In this document: positions 39,361 to 48,225 of the stretch, one piece after another
How positions within the stretch are numbered: the first letter of the stretch is position 1
How the letters are laid out: every line of letters starts with the position of its first letter
Source of the DNA: Yoonia sediminilitoris
GTDB taxonomy: Bacteria; Pseudomonadota; Alphaproteobacteria; Rhodobacterales; Rhodobacteraceae
Direction: 5' to 3'
Length of the DNA stretch: 64,000 bases
Assembly (NCBI RefSeq): GCF_003058085.1
Contig: NZ_QBUD01000001.1
Span: forward strand, 965,559 to 1,029,558
Position numbers and translations under genes: made by a program
The notes under the pieces: generated by a model
What the model was told of the DNA's origin: nothing
Databases searched by the model: none
The model's input: only the letters and a program-made list of their open reading frames with translations

Positions 39361-40338
39361 TCAGCCCAGCAGTTTTGGCGCCACATATTGTCCGGCGATA
39401 AATACCGCATAAGCGACCACCATCAACCCGCCGACACGTTTGGTAACTTTGCCGACGACAAGCATCCACACGGCAAAGGCCACACTGATGGCAACGGTTG
39501 CCCACATCTGGAAACCGGCCAACTCGGGGACGACGTCAAGGGGTTTGATGAGTGCGGTCAGTGCGACGATAGACAGAATGTTGAATGTGTTCGATCCGAT
39601 GATGTTGCCAAGGATCAGACCGACAGACCGCTTGCGCGCCGCCGCCACACAGGTGGACAATTCGGGAAGCGATGTGCCGAATGCCACAACCGTCATGCCG
39701 ATAATCGCATCGGGCACACCGATGATTGTGCCTGAAACAACAGCTCCTTTGACCAGCATTTCGGCCCCGACCGCCAGCGCCAGAAGTCCGCCCAGCAAAA
39801 ACAGGACAGCCGCACCCATTGTCTGGATATGACCGGCTGCGTCGTCGTCATCCTCTTCTTCCAGCACAATGCTGTTGGTTAGGTACTGGTAGGTTACGAA
39901 AGACGCCAAAATCACAAACATCCCAAGCGCCAAGACAGTCGTAATCTGGCCCGAAAGCATACCCACCACCAATAGTGCGGTCGCAAGCAGCATCATGGCC
40001 AGATCCTTAATCAGATCCTTTGGTTTGCCCTCGATCTTGTAGACAAAGGCCGTGGCCCCAAGCACCAGCAGAATGTTGGCAATATTCGACCCCAGAACGT
40101 TGCCCAGCGCAATACCGGGAAACCCTTGCAGATTCGCGTTCACAGAGGCAAAAAGCTCTGGCACGGATGTCCCGAACGACACGATCGTAGCCCCGATGAA
40201 TAGCGGCGACAGCCCCGTCCGTTCGGCCATGAAAACCGCGGCGTCAATGGTCCAATCCCCACCTTTGATCAATAGAAATAGGCCGAACAGAATGGCCCCT
40301 GCGGCCAGTACAAACAGGTCGTAATGAGGCAATTCCAA
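39361..40338 (-). CDS. Calcium/sodium antiporter (YrbG/CaxA family)
   Basis: 325 residues with about ten hydrophobic helices and the two inverted alpha-repeats of the NCX superfamily: SFGTSVPELFASVNA near residue 55 and AFGTSLPELSTCVAA near residue 220. An acidic cytoplasmic loop (EEEDDDDAAG) lies between them. It exchanges Na+ and Ca2+ across the inner membrane. gnd follows 44 bases downstream on the same strand. The 176-base gap upstream contains no gene that I can see and probably holds its promoter. Confidence 0.9.
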   Translation of the reverse strand: MELPHYDLFVLAAGAILFGLFLLIKGGDWTIDAAVFMAERTGLSPLFIGATIVSFGTSVPELFASVNANLQGFPGIALGNVLGSNIANILLVLGATAFVYKIEGKPKDLIKDLAMMLLATALLVVGMLSGQITTVLALGMFVILASFVTYQYLTNSIVLEEEDDDDAAGHIQTMGAAVLFLLGGLLALAVGAEMLVKGAVVSGTIIGVPDAIIGMTVVAFGTSLPELSTCVAAARKRSVGLILGNIIGSNTFNILSIVALTALIKPLDVVPELAGFQMWATVAISVAFAVWMLVVGKVTKRVGGLMVVAYAVFIAGQYVAPKLLG

Positions 40339-40514
40339 GTGTGTTCTTTCCCGGTCAAATGTGCGCGCGGGCCTGTGCCAGCGCGACTGTTCTGCAAGGA
40401 CCTAGCGCGCAAGCGAGGCAAAGTCACGGCCAGCCGGAAAAAACCTGTCTGATGCTGTGCTTTTCAGTCCAGATGCCTGTTCTCTGACGATCTTAAACGC
40501 ATAGGCGTTAACAG

Positions 40515-41351
40515 TCAGAAACCGGGAAGTGTTTTATGTGCAGTTGCGATAAACCCGTCTGTGTCGGTCATGGTCACATCAACTGATCTTGTGTGGCTGG
40601 GGACGGACAGGCTGATTTGCGGGTCTTCGCTGAAGGAAATGCTACCTGTCACATCGACAAACCCCGCCCCGTCCAGATCAACCGCGATATTATCAACAAA
40701 GCGGGCGGGCAGATACAGAAGGGTGATTTGATCCATCTGCATTCCCGAATGGCTGGGGTGTTGCAGGTCAAGGTCCATGCGCTTGCCTTGATCATGCGTC
40801 GCCGTACCGGTGGATGGCATTGCAGCTTCCAACAGCGTGCCGGGCGCATCGAATTCAGTGACGTTGATCTGCATATTGCCCAATGTGGCCAGCGCCAGTT
40901 CCGGGTCAGTCCCCGGAGGGGCAGCACAGGCGCCCTGACCGGATGTTTTCACAAAGCTGTCGGCCACGAAAAGCTGCCCTTCGGTCGTGCGCGCCACGAC
41001 GTGCAGTGGTGTTGGCCCGTTCACCCGCATTGTTACGTCAAAGAAGAAGTGGGGCACCGGTTCATCAAAGGTGAACACGGCAGAAACCGGCATTGGGTTT
41101 TCGTCCAGAATGACTGTGATACTTTCCAGCATCCGCCCTTGTGGCGCGGTCACAGTGGCGCCGATTTGCGTCCGGGCATCCATTTGCGAACGATAGGGGG
41201 CGTCAATGGTGATGACGTCGCCTGCGGGCGTCAGGAATTTGTCGCCGTACAGAGTTTCCCGCAGCTCTGGCCAGCTTGGGTCCAACGCAACAGCGGGACT
41301 GGCCAACAGAGTGCAAACCACTGCAGTGATCAACGCGCGTTTCTTCATCAT
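40515..41351 (-). CDS. Quinoprotein dehydrogenase-associated SoxYZ-like carrier (copy A)
   Basis: 278 residues with a signal peptide (cleavage near residue 22). An N-terminal SoxY-like half carries a single mature cysteine, C142, in KTSGQGACAAP, and the C-terminal half is SoxZ-like with HPSHSGMQMDQIT and SISFSEDP. The fused SoxYZ form is a known companion of PQQ dehydrogenases. In Sox sulfur oxidation the SoxY cysteine carries the substrate covalently, so a carrier role for a relay intermediate is inferred. The motif has one more residue between glycine and cysteine than copy B (61150). It overlaps the upstream beta-propeller gene by 4 bases. Confidence 0.85.
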   Translation of the reverse strand: MMKKRALITAVVCTLLASPAVALDPSWPELRETLYGDKFLTPAGDVITIDAPYRSQMDARTQIGATVTAPQGRMLESITVILDENPMPVSAVFTFDEPVPHFFFDVTMRVNGPTPLHVVARTTEGQLFVADSFVKTSGQGACAAPPGTDPELALATLGNMQINVTEFDAPGTLLEAAMPSTGTATHDQGKRMDLDLQHPSHSGMQMDQITLLYLPARFVDNIAVDLDGAGFVDVTGSISFSEDPQISLSVPSHTRSVDVTMTDTDGFIATAHKTLPGF

Positions 41352-42313
41352 TGCTTCGCCTCTCCAAATCCTGATGCGATGAACTTTCCAAAGGCACGGG
41401 GGCCATCGCCAGTTTCAATTTCAGCCGTCACGGTCAGCGTCTGCGGATCAATAACACTAATCGTGTTCGAAAACCAATTTGCGACGATGATGCTGCCATC
41501 ATCTGCGGTTGTGTCAATCCCTTCGGGATACTCGCCCACGTCGATTGTTGCCATGACTTGCAGGTTTTGCAGGTCAAAGGCGCTGACTGTGTCGGCATAT
41601 TGATTGGTGACAAAGCCAAGGCCGTTGGCAAAGGCTACACCGTAGGGGCGTTCGCCCACGGGGACCGTGCCCAAGACAGCGCCGTCATTGGGGTCCACGA
41701 CGGTAACCGAATTGGAACCCACATCAGCAGTGTAAATCCGCCCTTCCGGACCGGTGGAAATGCCAAACGGACGCACACCTGCATCGGTGCGGTGGCGCAA
41801 GGTACCGGCAGGCAGGTCGAAGATTGATACCTGGTCTGAATCCCTGTCAGCCGATGCAAGCCAACTGCCATCCGCCGCAACAACCAGCCCGGCAGGCGCG
41901 CTGCCCGTGGTCAGTGTCTGGCGCAAAGACAGATCACCGGCGTCGAGGACCCAAATGCGGGCATTGTACCAGTCAGAGACATAGACAGCCTTGCCCGCGT
42001 GCCCCACAGCAATCCCGATCGGCCCGCCGTCAAGTCTGACCCTGGCCAGCCGCACCCCTGTGTGCAGATCGAATTTGTTAATTTCCTTGCTGCCGGCACT
42101 GACGGTAAAGATCGCGCCTGTTGTGGGATGCAATGCAATACCAGCCGGTTCACCGGGGACAGCGATGCGGGCCACCTCGGACCTAGCTTCAAGATCAATG
42201 ACGCTCAGGTCGCTGCTGTTCTGGTTTGTTACGAACGCAAATTCGTCTGCCGCCAAAGCAGTGGCGGCAAACGTGATCAAGGCCGCAAAGCTGACTGACC
42301 TAGTTGCTGTCAA
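41348..42313 (-). CDS. YVTN-family beta-propeller protein (copy 1)
   Basis: About 321 residues. A signal peptide (ending ALA-ADEF) precedes about seven repeats of the form (I/V)xVID...V..I..G..P.GI (for example FVTNQNSSDLSVIDL and RPYGVAFANGLGFVTNQYADTVSAFDL). Periplasmic beta-propellers of this type accompany PQQ-dependent oxidation systems; function is not established. The TTG at 42313 gives a compact signal peptide and overlaps the mxaD-like stop by 14 bases. An ATG at 42379 would overlap that gene by 80 bases and is less likely. Confidence 0.8.
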   Translation of the reverse strand: MTATRSVSFAALITFAATALAADEFAFVTNQNSSDLSVIDLEARSEVARIAVPGEPAGIALHPTTGAIFTVSAGSKEINKFDLHTGVRLARVRLDGGPIGIAVGHAGKAVYVSDWYNARIWVLDAGDLSLRQTLTTGSAPAGLVVAADGSWLASADRDSDQVSIFDLPAGTLRHRTDAGVRPFGISTGPEGRIYTADVGSNSVTVVDPNDGAVLGTVPVGERPYGVAFANGLGFVTNQYADTVSAFDLQNLQVMATIDVGEYPEGIDTTADDGSIIVANWFSNTISVIDPQTLTVTAEIETGDGPRAFGKFIASGFGEAKQ

Positions 42314-42836
42314 AGCGGGCGACAAGCGCGTCCAAACCAGCCTGATAGACGCCTGTGACAGCGGTAATTGCGGCAGCATCGTTCAACTCTTCGGGGGGGT
42401 CGTTGTTGGGATAGCCGCGATAAAAGGCACCGCGCCATTCGATCAGCGATCCGCCATCATCCAGCGGTTTGACAGTCAGGTGGGACGAATAGTTCGTGAC
42501 CGGCAACACCTCAACCGCGACATCTGTGATGCGGTAGGAATAGCTCATCTTTTCGTCAGAGTATTTATAAAGCACTTCTGCGATTGTTGGGCCGCCTTCT
42601 TCGCCCAAAACCAGCAGGCGCGTGGCGTCAATCGCGTTATCACCCTCGCCGGTGCTGGAATGCACAGCCGGGTGCCAGCTCATGTCCTGAAAATTGCCAA
42701 TGACCGCCCAGACCTCTGCCGGGGAGGCGCTGACCCCGGTGGTCAGTGTCACCTTTTGCCGCGTTGGCCCATGTGCATGTGCCATGATCGGCAGAAACGT
42801 GAGAAGAAGAAGGATGGAACGTCTGAATAGTCGCAT
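42300..42836 (-). CDS. MxaD-like SRPBCC-domain periplasmic protein
   Basis: 178 residues: a signal peptide (ending AHA-HGP near residue 22) and one SRPBCC/START-type domain (SASPAEVWAVIGNFQDMSWHPAV opening; EWRGAFYRGYPNNDPPEE loop). In methylotrophs, MxaD is the SRPBCC protein of the methanol dehydrogenase cluster and improves electron transfer from the dehydrogenase to cytochrome c-L. The ATG at 42836 starts the signal peptide; a longer frame from 43076 has no such feature. Confidence 0.85.
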   Translation of the reverse strand: MRLFRRSILLLLTFLPIMAHAHGPTRQKVTLTTGVSASPAEVWAVIGNFQDMSWHPAVHSSTGEGDNAIDATRLLVLGEEGGPTIAEVLYKYSDEKMSYSYRITDVAVEVLPVTNYSSHLTVKPLDDGGSLIEWRGAFYRGYPNNDPPEELNDAAAITAVTGVYQAGLDALVARFDSN

Positions 42837-43094
42837 TTGCAACCTCTTGTTGGAGGGGACATTTACCGCTGTATGACCACCTGAGCCTCGGGGTCGGGGC
42901 CAAGAAGTGATCACGCACCGCAAAGATGACCCGCAAGAGCCACCTTGTGGCGGGAACGCTAGCAGTGGCACCAAAGCCCATGCAATTGGCCAAAGGTAGC
43001 GGTTTTGCTTTCTGACCATTTTGGTGCACGATTGGTCGGAATGGGTCCGGCCAAGCCGGATTCGGGAGGAGACCAATCAGGGGGGATAGACAGC
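42837..43094. promoter_or_regulatory. Divergent promoter region of the quinoprotein island
   Basis: 258 bases between the reverse-strand carrier/propeller/mxaD-like genes and the forward-strand operon. It holds a short palindrome (GCCAC-CTT-GTGGC at 42939-42951) and one CAAAGGT word at 42991-42997 similar to words found in the other two intergenic regions of the island. No gene is apparent. Confidence 0.45.
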
Positions 43095-44282
43095 ATGCGG
43101 GTGTTGACGCGCCTTTTTGGCACTATTCTAATTGCGTTTTGCATGATCATGCCGGCCTATGCGCTTGACGTGCGCGCAACTGTTTTGCGCGTTGACTACC
43201 CGTCACTTTTGCCAATCTCGCGGTATGATCTGGTGCCGGACGATCTGGGCTTTGCCGGGGCTGTACTTGGAGACGAGGACAACCAGACAACCGGGTCTTT
43301 TCTGGGCATGACGTTTGAAACCGAATTCGTGTCAACGGCACCCGAAGCGTTGGACGCGCAACTTGATTCCATACTGGCGCAAGGCACTGACCTCTTGATT
43401 GTTATGGCCGACGCCGATGATCTGTTGAAGATCGCTGATCGGGCGGGCGTGGACGTGATGGTGATAAACGCCACCGCACGCGATACGCATCTGCGGGATG
43501 ATATGTGCCGTGCAAATACGCTGCATGTGGCCCCCAGCCAGTCGATGATGGCTGATGCCGTGGTGCAGTTTGCGATGTGGAAACGCTGGCGCCGTCTGTT
43601 TCTGATCCATGGCTCAAATCCTGCCGATCGGGCTTTGGGCGATGCGTACCGCCGGGCAGCGACGAAATTCGGGGCCGAAATTGTCGAAGAGCGTGAATTT
43701 GAGGATACTGGCGGGTCACGGCGCACGGACACGGGTCATGTGCTCGTGCAGCGCCAGATTCCGGTGTTTACGCAGGATGCGGCCGACCATGACGTGGTGC
43801 TTGCGGCGGATGCGTCTGATGTCTTCGGGCTCTACCTGCCGTTTCATCTGTGGACACCCCGTCCGGTCATGGGGTCAGGCGGGTTGCGGCCTGTGACTTT
43901 TCATGCGGCCCACGAAGCATGGGGCGCGACTCAGTTCCAACGCCGTTTCGAGGCTTTGTCGGGCCGCTATGTCCAAGAGGCCGACTATCAGGTCTGGCTT
44001 GCCTTGCGCGTGATCGGAGAGGCGGTGATCCGCACAAACAGCGCCGCACCTGATGTTTTGATGAATTACATCCTGAGTGAGGATTTCGAACTTGCGGCCT
44101 TTAAGGGGCGCAAGGTGAATTTCCGCCCATGGAACGGCCAGTTACGCCAGCCGATTCTGCTGACGGACAGCAAATTGACGGTCAGCGTGTCCCCACAGGA
44201 TGGCTATTTGCACCAACGCTCCACGCTGGATACGCTGGGGCTCGACCAACCGGAAAGCGCTTGCAGCGCCTTTGACCAATGA
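43095..44282 (+). CDS. Substrate-binding protein of PQQ-dependent alcohol oxidation systems
   Basis: 395 residues. Signal peptide ending near residue 24 (AYA-LDV), then a periplasmic-binding fold of the branched-chain amino acid type (type I), with FLIHGSNPADRALGDAYRRAATKFGAEIVEE typical of the inter-lobe helix. It matches the substrate-binding proteins reported beside PQQ-dependent alcohol dehydrogenases. No permease of the Liv type is adjacent. The ATG at 43095 is used because it opens the signal peptide. It overlaps the next gene by 4 bases. Confidence 0.85.
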   Translation: MRVLTRLFGTILIAFCMIMPAYALDVRATVLRVDYPSLLPISRYDLVPDDLGFAGAVLGDEDNQTTGSFLGMTFETEFVSTAPEALDAQLDSILAQGTDLLIVMADADDLLKIADRAGVDVMVINATARDTHLRDDMCRANTLHVAPSQSMMADAVVQFAMWKRWRRLFLIHGSNPADRALGDAYRRAATKFGAEIVEEREFEDTGGSRRTDTGHVLVQRQIPVFTQDAADHDVVLAADASDVFGLYLPFHLWTPRPVMGSGGLRPVTFHAAHEAWGATQFQRRFEALSGRYVQEADYQVWLALRVIGEAVIRTNSAAPDVLMNYILSEDFELAAFKGRKVNFRPWNGQLRQPILLTDSKLTVSVSPQDGYLHQRSTLDTLGLDQPESACSAFDQ

Positions 44283-45283
44283 GGATGGACCGAATGAACC
44301 GTCACGTGAACTTTCTTGCCTGCCTATGCCTTTCCACCTTCGGCCTGTCGAGTGCAGCTTCGGCCAATAAGGTCTTTGTCAGCAACGAAAAAGGCAACAC
44401 GATTACCGTGATCGACAGCGACACATGGGAACCCATCACCGAATTTCCCGGCGGCAACCGTCCGCGTGGCATCGGGATCAGCCCGGATGGCAAATATCTG
44501 TATGTCTGTGCATCGGATGATGACACGATCCGCGTGTTCGATACCGAAACCTATCAGGAAGTCTGGACCTTGCCATCGGGTCCTGACCCCGAGCTTTTCA
44601 CGATCCACCCCTCGGGCGAGCTGCTTTATGTGGCCAACGAAGACGATAATCTGGTCACCGTCGTTGACACGCAAAGCCGTACGATTGTTGCTGAAATACC
44701 CGTCGGCGTTGAACCCGAAGGCATGGCCATCAGTCCGGATGCGCGGTTTGTCATCAACACATCCGAGACGACCAACATGGCGCATTTCATCGACACATCG
44801 GATTACAAGATCAAGCATAACATCCTTGTGGATCAGCGCCCGCGCTACGCTGTCTACAGTGACGACGGCAACAAGCTGTTTGTCAGCTCTGAAATCGGCG
44901 GCACGGTCAGTGTGATTGACCCCAATGGCGCTGACGGGCCCGTTCTGACAGACAAGATCGGTTTTGAGGTCTCGGGCGTGCAGCCTGAATGGTTGCAGCC
45001 GGTGGGTATGAAGATCACGGCTGACAATAAATGGCTGTTCGTGGCGCTTGGACCTGCAAACCGTGTTGCCGTCATTGATGCGGAGACACTTGAAGTTGTC
45101 GATTATATTCTTGTCGGCCAAAGGGTTTGGCAGATGGCCTTTACACCGGGGCAGGAATTTCTCATCACGACAAACGGCAATTCCAATGATGTCACCGTCA
45201 TTGATGTGGCCAAACAACGCGCAATCAAATCTGTACAGGTCGGCCAGCAGCCTTGGGGCGTTGCGGTCATGCCTGACGAATAA
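44279..45283 (+). CDS. PQQ-dependent catabolism-associated beta-propeller protein (copy 2)
   Basis: 334 residues. A signal peptide ending near residue 26 (ASA-NKV) is followed by about seven YVTN-type blades (KVFVSNEKGNTITVIDSDTWE, LYVANEDDNLVTVVDTQ and similar). It is the second of two beta-propellers in the island and matches the family that co-occurs with PQQ alcohol dehydrogenases. Its role is unknown; scaffold or electron-relay contact is speculation. It is coupled to the upstream binding-protein gene. Confidence 0.88.
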   Translation: MRMDRMNRHVNFLACLCLSTFGLSSAASANKVFVSNEKGNTITVIDSDTWEPITEFPGGNRPRGIGISPDGKYLYVCASDDDTIRVFDTETYQEVWTLPSGPDPELFTIHPSGELLYVANEDDNLVTVVDTQSRTIVAEIPVGVEPEGMAISPDARFVINTSETTNMAHFIDTSDYKIKHNILVDQRPRYAVYSDDGNKLFVSSEIGGTVSVIDPNGADGPVLTDKIGFEVSGVQPEWLQPVGMKITADNKWLFVALGPANRVAVIDAETLEVVDYILVGQRVWQMAFTPGQEFLITTNGNSNDVTVIDVAKQRAIKSVQVGQQPWGVAVMPDE

Positions 45284-45304
45284 TGCAAAGCTGAGGGGAC
45301 TCAA

Positions 45305-46294
45305 ATGATTTCAATTTCACGTAGATGGATGGTGTCGCTTGCGGCCACCGCGGCCCTGATGGCATCAACACTCACCGCAAGCGCGCAGGATGACATGCCG
45401 GTGATCCGCGCGGCGGTTCTGAAAATCGGTACGGTTAACTGGGAACTGGATACGATCACACGCAACGGGTTTGACAAGGCGAATGGCTTCACACTCGCAG
45501 TCCAGCCCTTTGCCGATAACGGGGCGACGCGGGTTGCATTGGAAGGCGGCGAGGCGGACCTTGCCGTCGCAGACTGGATCTGGGTGGCGCGCCAGCGCGC
45601 GGCAGGCAAGGATTATGTCTTTATTCCTTACTCCAAGGCCGTTGGCGGTGTGGTTGTTCCGCAGGACAGTTCCGCGCAAAGCCTCGCCGACCTTGCCGGC
45701 GGCAGCATCGGAATAGCAGGCGGACCGCTGGATAAAAGCTGGCTGATCCTGCGCGCTTATGCCCAGCAGGAGTACGGTCTGGACCTCAAGGCCGAGACCG
45801 AACAGGTCTTTGGCGCGCCACCCCTGATTTTCAAATCGGCTTTGTCGGGAGAAACCGACGGCGCGATCAACTTCTGGCACTTTCTGGCCAAGATGAAAGC
45901 CGGTGGGATGCGCGAACTGATCTCTGTGGAAGAGGCGTCTGTGGCGTTGGGTCTGGACCCCGAAGTGCCGCTGTTGGGCTATGTCATGAAAGAAAGTTTT
46001 CTGGCTGAAAACCCCGGTATCGCACAAGCGCTTTATCAGGCGTCGCGTGATGCAAAGACCCTCTTGCGCGAAGATGATGCCGCGTGGGACGTGCTGCGTC
46101 CGATGATGAACGCCAACAATGACGCGCAATTCGAAAGCCTGCGCACGGACTTTCGTGCAGGGATTCCCGCCCCCGGTCCAATCAATGCAGAAGGTGCAGA
46201 CAAGCTGCTGCAATTGATGGCCAAGCTTGGCGGTGCTGATCTGGTTGGGGATGCAACGACCCTGCCCGCAGGGCTGTTTGCGCCGATCGAATGA
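45305..46294 (+). CDS. ABC transporter substrate-binding protein (NMT1/TauA-like)
   Basis: 329 residues: a signal peptide (ending near ASA-QDD), then a type II binding fold like TauA/SsuA/NMT1 (AVLKIGTVNWELDTI opening, ALEGGEADLAVADWIW, LAGGSIGIAGGPLDKSW). The next two genes encode a matching permease and ATPase. The ligand is unknown; sulfonates, a one-carbon precursor or a lanthanide- or cofactor-linked molecule are all possible, and I cannot choose between them. Confidence 0.85.
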   Translation: MISISRRWMVSLAATAALMASTLTASAQDDMPVIRAAVLKIGTVNWELDTITRNGFDKANGFTLAVQPFADNGATRVALEGGEADLAVADWIWVARQRAAGKDYVFIPYSKAVGGVVVPQDSSAQSLADLAGGSIGIAGGPLDKSWLILRAYAQQEYGLDLKAETEQVFGAPPLIFKSALSGETDGAINFWHFLAKMKAGGMRELISVEEASVALGLDPEVPLLGYVMKESFLAENPGIAQALYQASRDAKTLLREDDAAWDVLRPMMNANNDAQFESLRTDFRAGIPAPGPINAEGADKLLQLMAKLGGADLVGDATTLPAGLFAPIE

Positions 46295-46322
46295 AGAAGG
46301 CTGCGCCAAGGTGCACGACTAA

Positions 46323-47060
46323 GTGAGCATCCGCATCTTTTCATTGCTGGGGTTGCTTGCCCTGTGGGCTGCCGTGGCGTGGATCGCGGCCGATCCGCAG
46401 GTCTTGCCGATGCCGCACGCTTTGGTGCTCCCGTTCTGGGAAGAGGCCACGTCAGGTGAGTTGTTCTACCACCTGGGCCGGACTTTGATCCGGGTGATCT
46501 GGGCGTTTGCGCTGGCTATGTCGATCGGGCTGGCACTGGGGCTGGTCATGGGCTTGCTGCCAACGGTTGATCGCTGGCTTGACCCGTGGCTGGTGGTGTT
46601 CCTGAACCTGCCCGCACTGGTCCTGATCGTGCTGTGCTACCTGTGGATTGGGCTGAATGAAACGGCGGCGATAATCGCGGTGACTTTGAACAAGATCCCC
46701 AATGTGACAACCATTATCAGGGAAGGTGCGCGTGCAATGGACCCGAACCTGCGCGATATGGCGCGGGTGTTCCGGATGCCGCGTGGCACGGTGCTGCGCC
46801 ACATCATCTTGCCACAGATGGCACCATTCATTGCCGGTGCCGCCCGTTCAGGAGTCGCGGTTATCTGGAAGATCGTGCTGGTGGTCGAATTTCTGGGTCG
46901 CTCGAATGGGATTGGATTTCAGATCCACCTGTATTTCCAACTTTTCGATGTACTGCATGTCTTGATTTATGCCCTGTCTTTTATCGCCGTGATGCTTTTG
47001 GTTGAATGGCTGGTCCTGCAACCGTGGGAAGCCCGCGTCAGACGTTGGAGGGGCGCATGA
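46323..47060 (+). CDS. ABC transporter permease (TauC/SsuC-like)
   Basis: 245 residues, about six membrane helices. The cytoplasmic EAA loop is AMDPNLRDMARVFRMPRGTVLRHIILPQMAP near residues 140-170. It begins with GTG at 46323 and overlaps the ATPase gene by 4 bases. It forms the inner-membrane part of the importer with its neighbours. Confidence 0.88.
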   Translation: MSIRIFSLLGLLALWAAVAWIAADPQVLPMPHALVLPFWEEATSGELFYHLGRTLIRVIWAFALAMSIGLALGLVMGLLPTVDRWLDPWLVVFLNLPALVLIVLCYLWIGLNETAAIIAVTLNKIPNVTTIIREGARAMDPNLRDMARVFRMPRGTVLRHIILPQMAPFIAGAARSGVAVIWKIVLVVEFLGRSNGIGFQIHLYFQLFDVLHVLIYALSFIAVMLLVEWLVLQPWEARVRRWRGA

Positions 47061-47650
47061 TCACTGTGGATGTCCTGGCCAAGCAATTCGGCAACACGCA
47101 GGTGTTGAACTCTATACGCTTTGAAGTGCGGGCAGGGGAAACCGTTGCGCTGCTGGGTCCCTCCGGGATTGGCAAGACGACGCTGCTGCGGCTGATCGCC
47201 GGGCTGGACACAAAATTTGAGGGCCACATCACCCGGCCCGATAAGATGGCAATGGTCTTTCAGGAACCGACCTTGATGCTGTGGCGGTCTGCCATTGAAA
47301 ATATCCGTCTGGTCCATCCGGATCTTACAAATGACGCTGCATTGGAAGCCCTGAATGAGGTCGGACTGGCCGAAAAAGCGAACCTTTTTCCCGGCCAACT
47401 GTCACTTGGCCAGCAACGCCGCCTGTCACTGGCGCGCGGCTTTGCGGGCCGTCCTGATTTGCTGATCATGGACGAACCCTTTGTGTCGCTTGATGCAAAG
47501 GCCGCGGATGAAATGCTGGCGCTGACCGAGCGGTTGATTGCCCAGACGAAACCCGCAACGATCTTTGTGACGCACGCCATCGCAGAGGCTGAGCGACTCG
47601 CCACGCGGGTTCTGACCCTTCACGGCGCACCCGCAACGCTTGTTACCTAA
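47057..47650 (+). CDS. ABC transporter ATPase (TauB/SsuB-like, short)
   Basis: 197 residues, shorter than typical TauB. Walker A GPSGIGKTT near residue 35, Walker B LLIMDEPFVSLD, and the switch histidine in IFVTHAIAEAERL. The signature motif reads LSLGQQRR instead of LSGGQ. It lacks the usual C-terminal extension. The ATG at 47057 overlaps the permease stop (ATGA), so it is translationally coupled. Confidence 0.88.
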   Translation: MITVDVLAKQFGNTQVLNSIRFEVRAGETVALLGPSGIGKTTLLRLIAGLDTKFEGHITRPDKMAMVFQEPTLMLWRSAIENIRLVHPDLTNDAALEALNEVGLAEKANLFPGQLSLGQQRRLSLARGFAGRPDLLIMDEPFVSLDAKAADEMLALTERLIAQTKPATIFVTHAIAEAERLATRVLTLHGAPATLVT

Positions 47651-47670
47651 TCAACAGAGGAGATAACAGA

Positions 47671-48096
47671 ATGAAGATTTTACCATTTTTGGCGGCGGTG
47701 GTCGTAGCCGCACCGGCATTTGCGCATGACCTTGGCTTTGCGGGCTTGTTATCCAGCACTAACAAAGAGGATCTTGAACCTCTGACCTTGTCGGTCGGAA
47801 AACCGATTGCCGACGGCCCCCTGATGTTGAAATCAGGCACCGCCTACGAGATCGAGATCATCGCGGATGGCACAGGCGAACTGGCACTTGAAGGGGCCGG
47901 GTTCTTTCGGGCGATCTGGATCAATGAAATCGTTATTAACGGGCTGGAAATCCGCCCCTTGGGCATAGACAGTGTCGAGTTTGACGAAGCGGGCACGATG
48001 GAAATCGAGTTTATCGCCATCAAGCCGGGGCGCTTCGAATTGCGGCAACCCGGCTCTACCGGTGAGGGCCAGCGCGTGGAAATCGTGATCGAATAA
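47671..48096 (+). CDS. Small secreted beta-rich protein (cupredoxin-like)
   Basis: 141 residues. A signal peptide ending near residue 18 (AFA-HDL) and a predicted all-beta mature domain (LKSGTAYEIEIIADGTGELALEG, FDEAGTMEIEFIAIKPGRFELRQPG) of the kind seen in cupredoxin-fold proteins. A full copper site (His-Cys-His-Met) is not visible, since the mature protein has no cysteine, so it may be a non-copper relative. It lies 20 bases after the ABC ATPase gene and probably in the same transcript. Confidence 0.7.
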   Translation: MKILPFLAAVVVAAPAFAHDLGFAGLLSSTNKEDLEPLTLSVGKPIADGPLMLKSGTAYEIEIIADGTGELALEGAGFFRAIWINEIVINGLEIRPLGIDSVEFDEAGTMEIEFIAIKPGRFELRQPGSTGEGQRVEIVIE

Positions 48097-48225
48097 GACC
48101 CCGTGCGAAGCAGGCGAACGGGCAAGAAATCTGTCGTTGGACTTTCCTTGCTCGATTTGCCCGCTATCTTGTTCACAGCGTCTGACTGCCAGATCGGCCA
48201 AACCGGGCGGGCGCAAGGACATAAC

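Noticed and set aside
44324..45304. 326-residue reverse frame across the second beta-propeller gene
   Set aside because: The forward frame has a signal peptide and YVTN repeats and is coupled to its neighbours; the reverse frame has neither.
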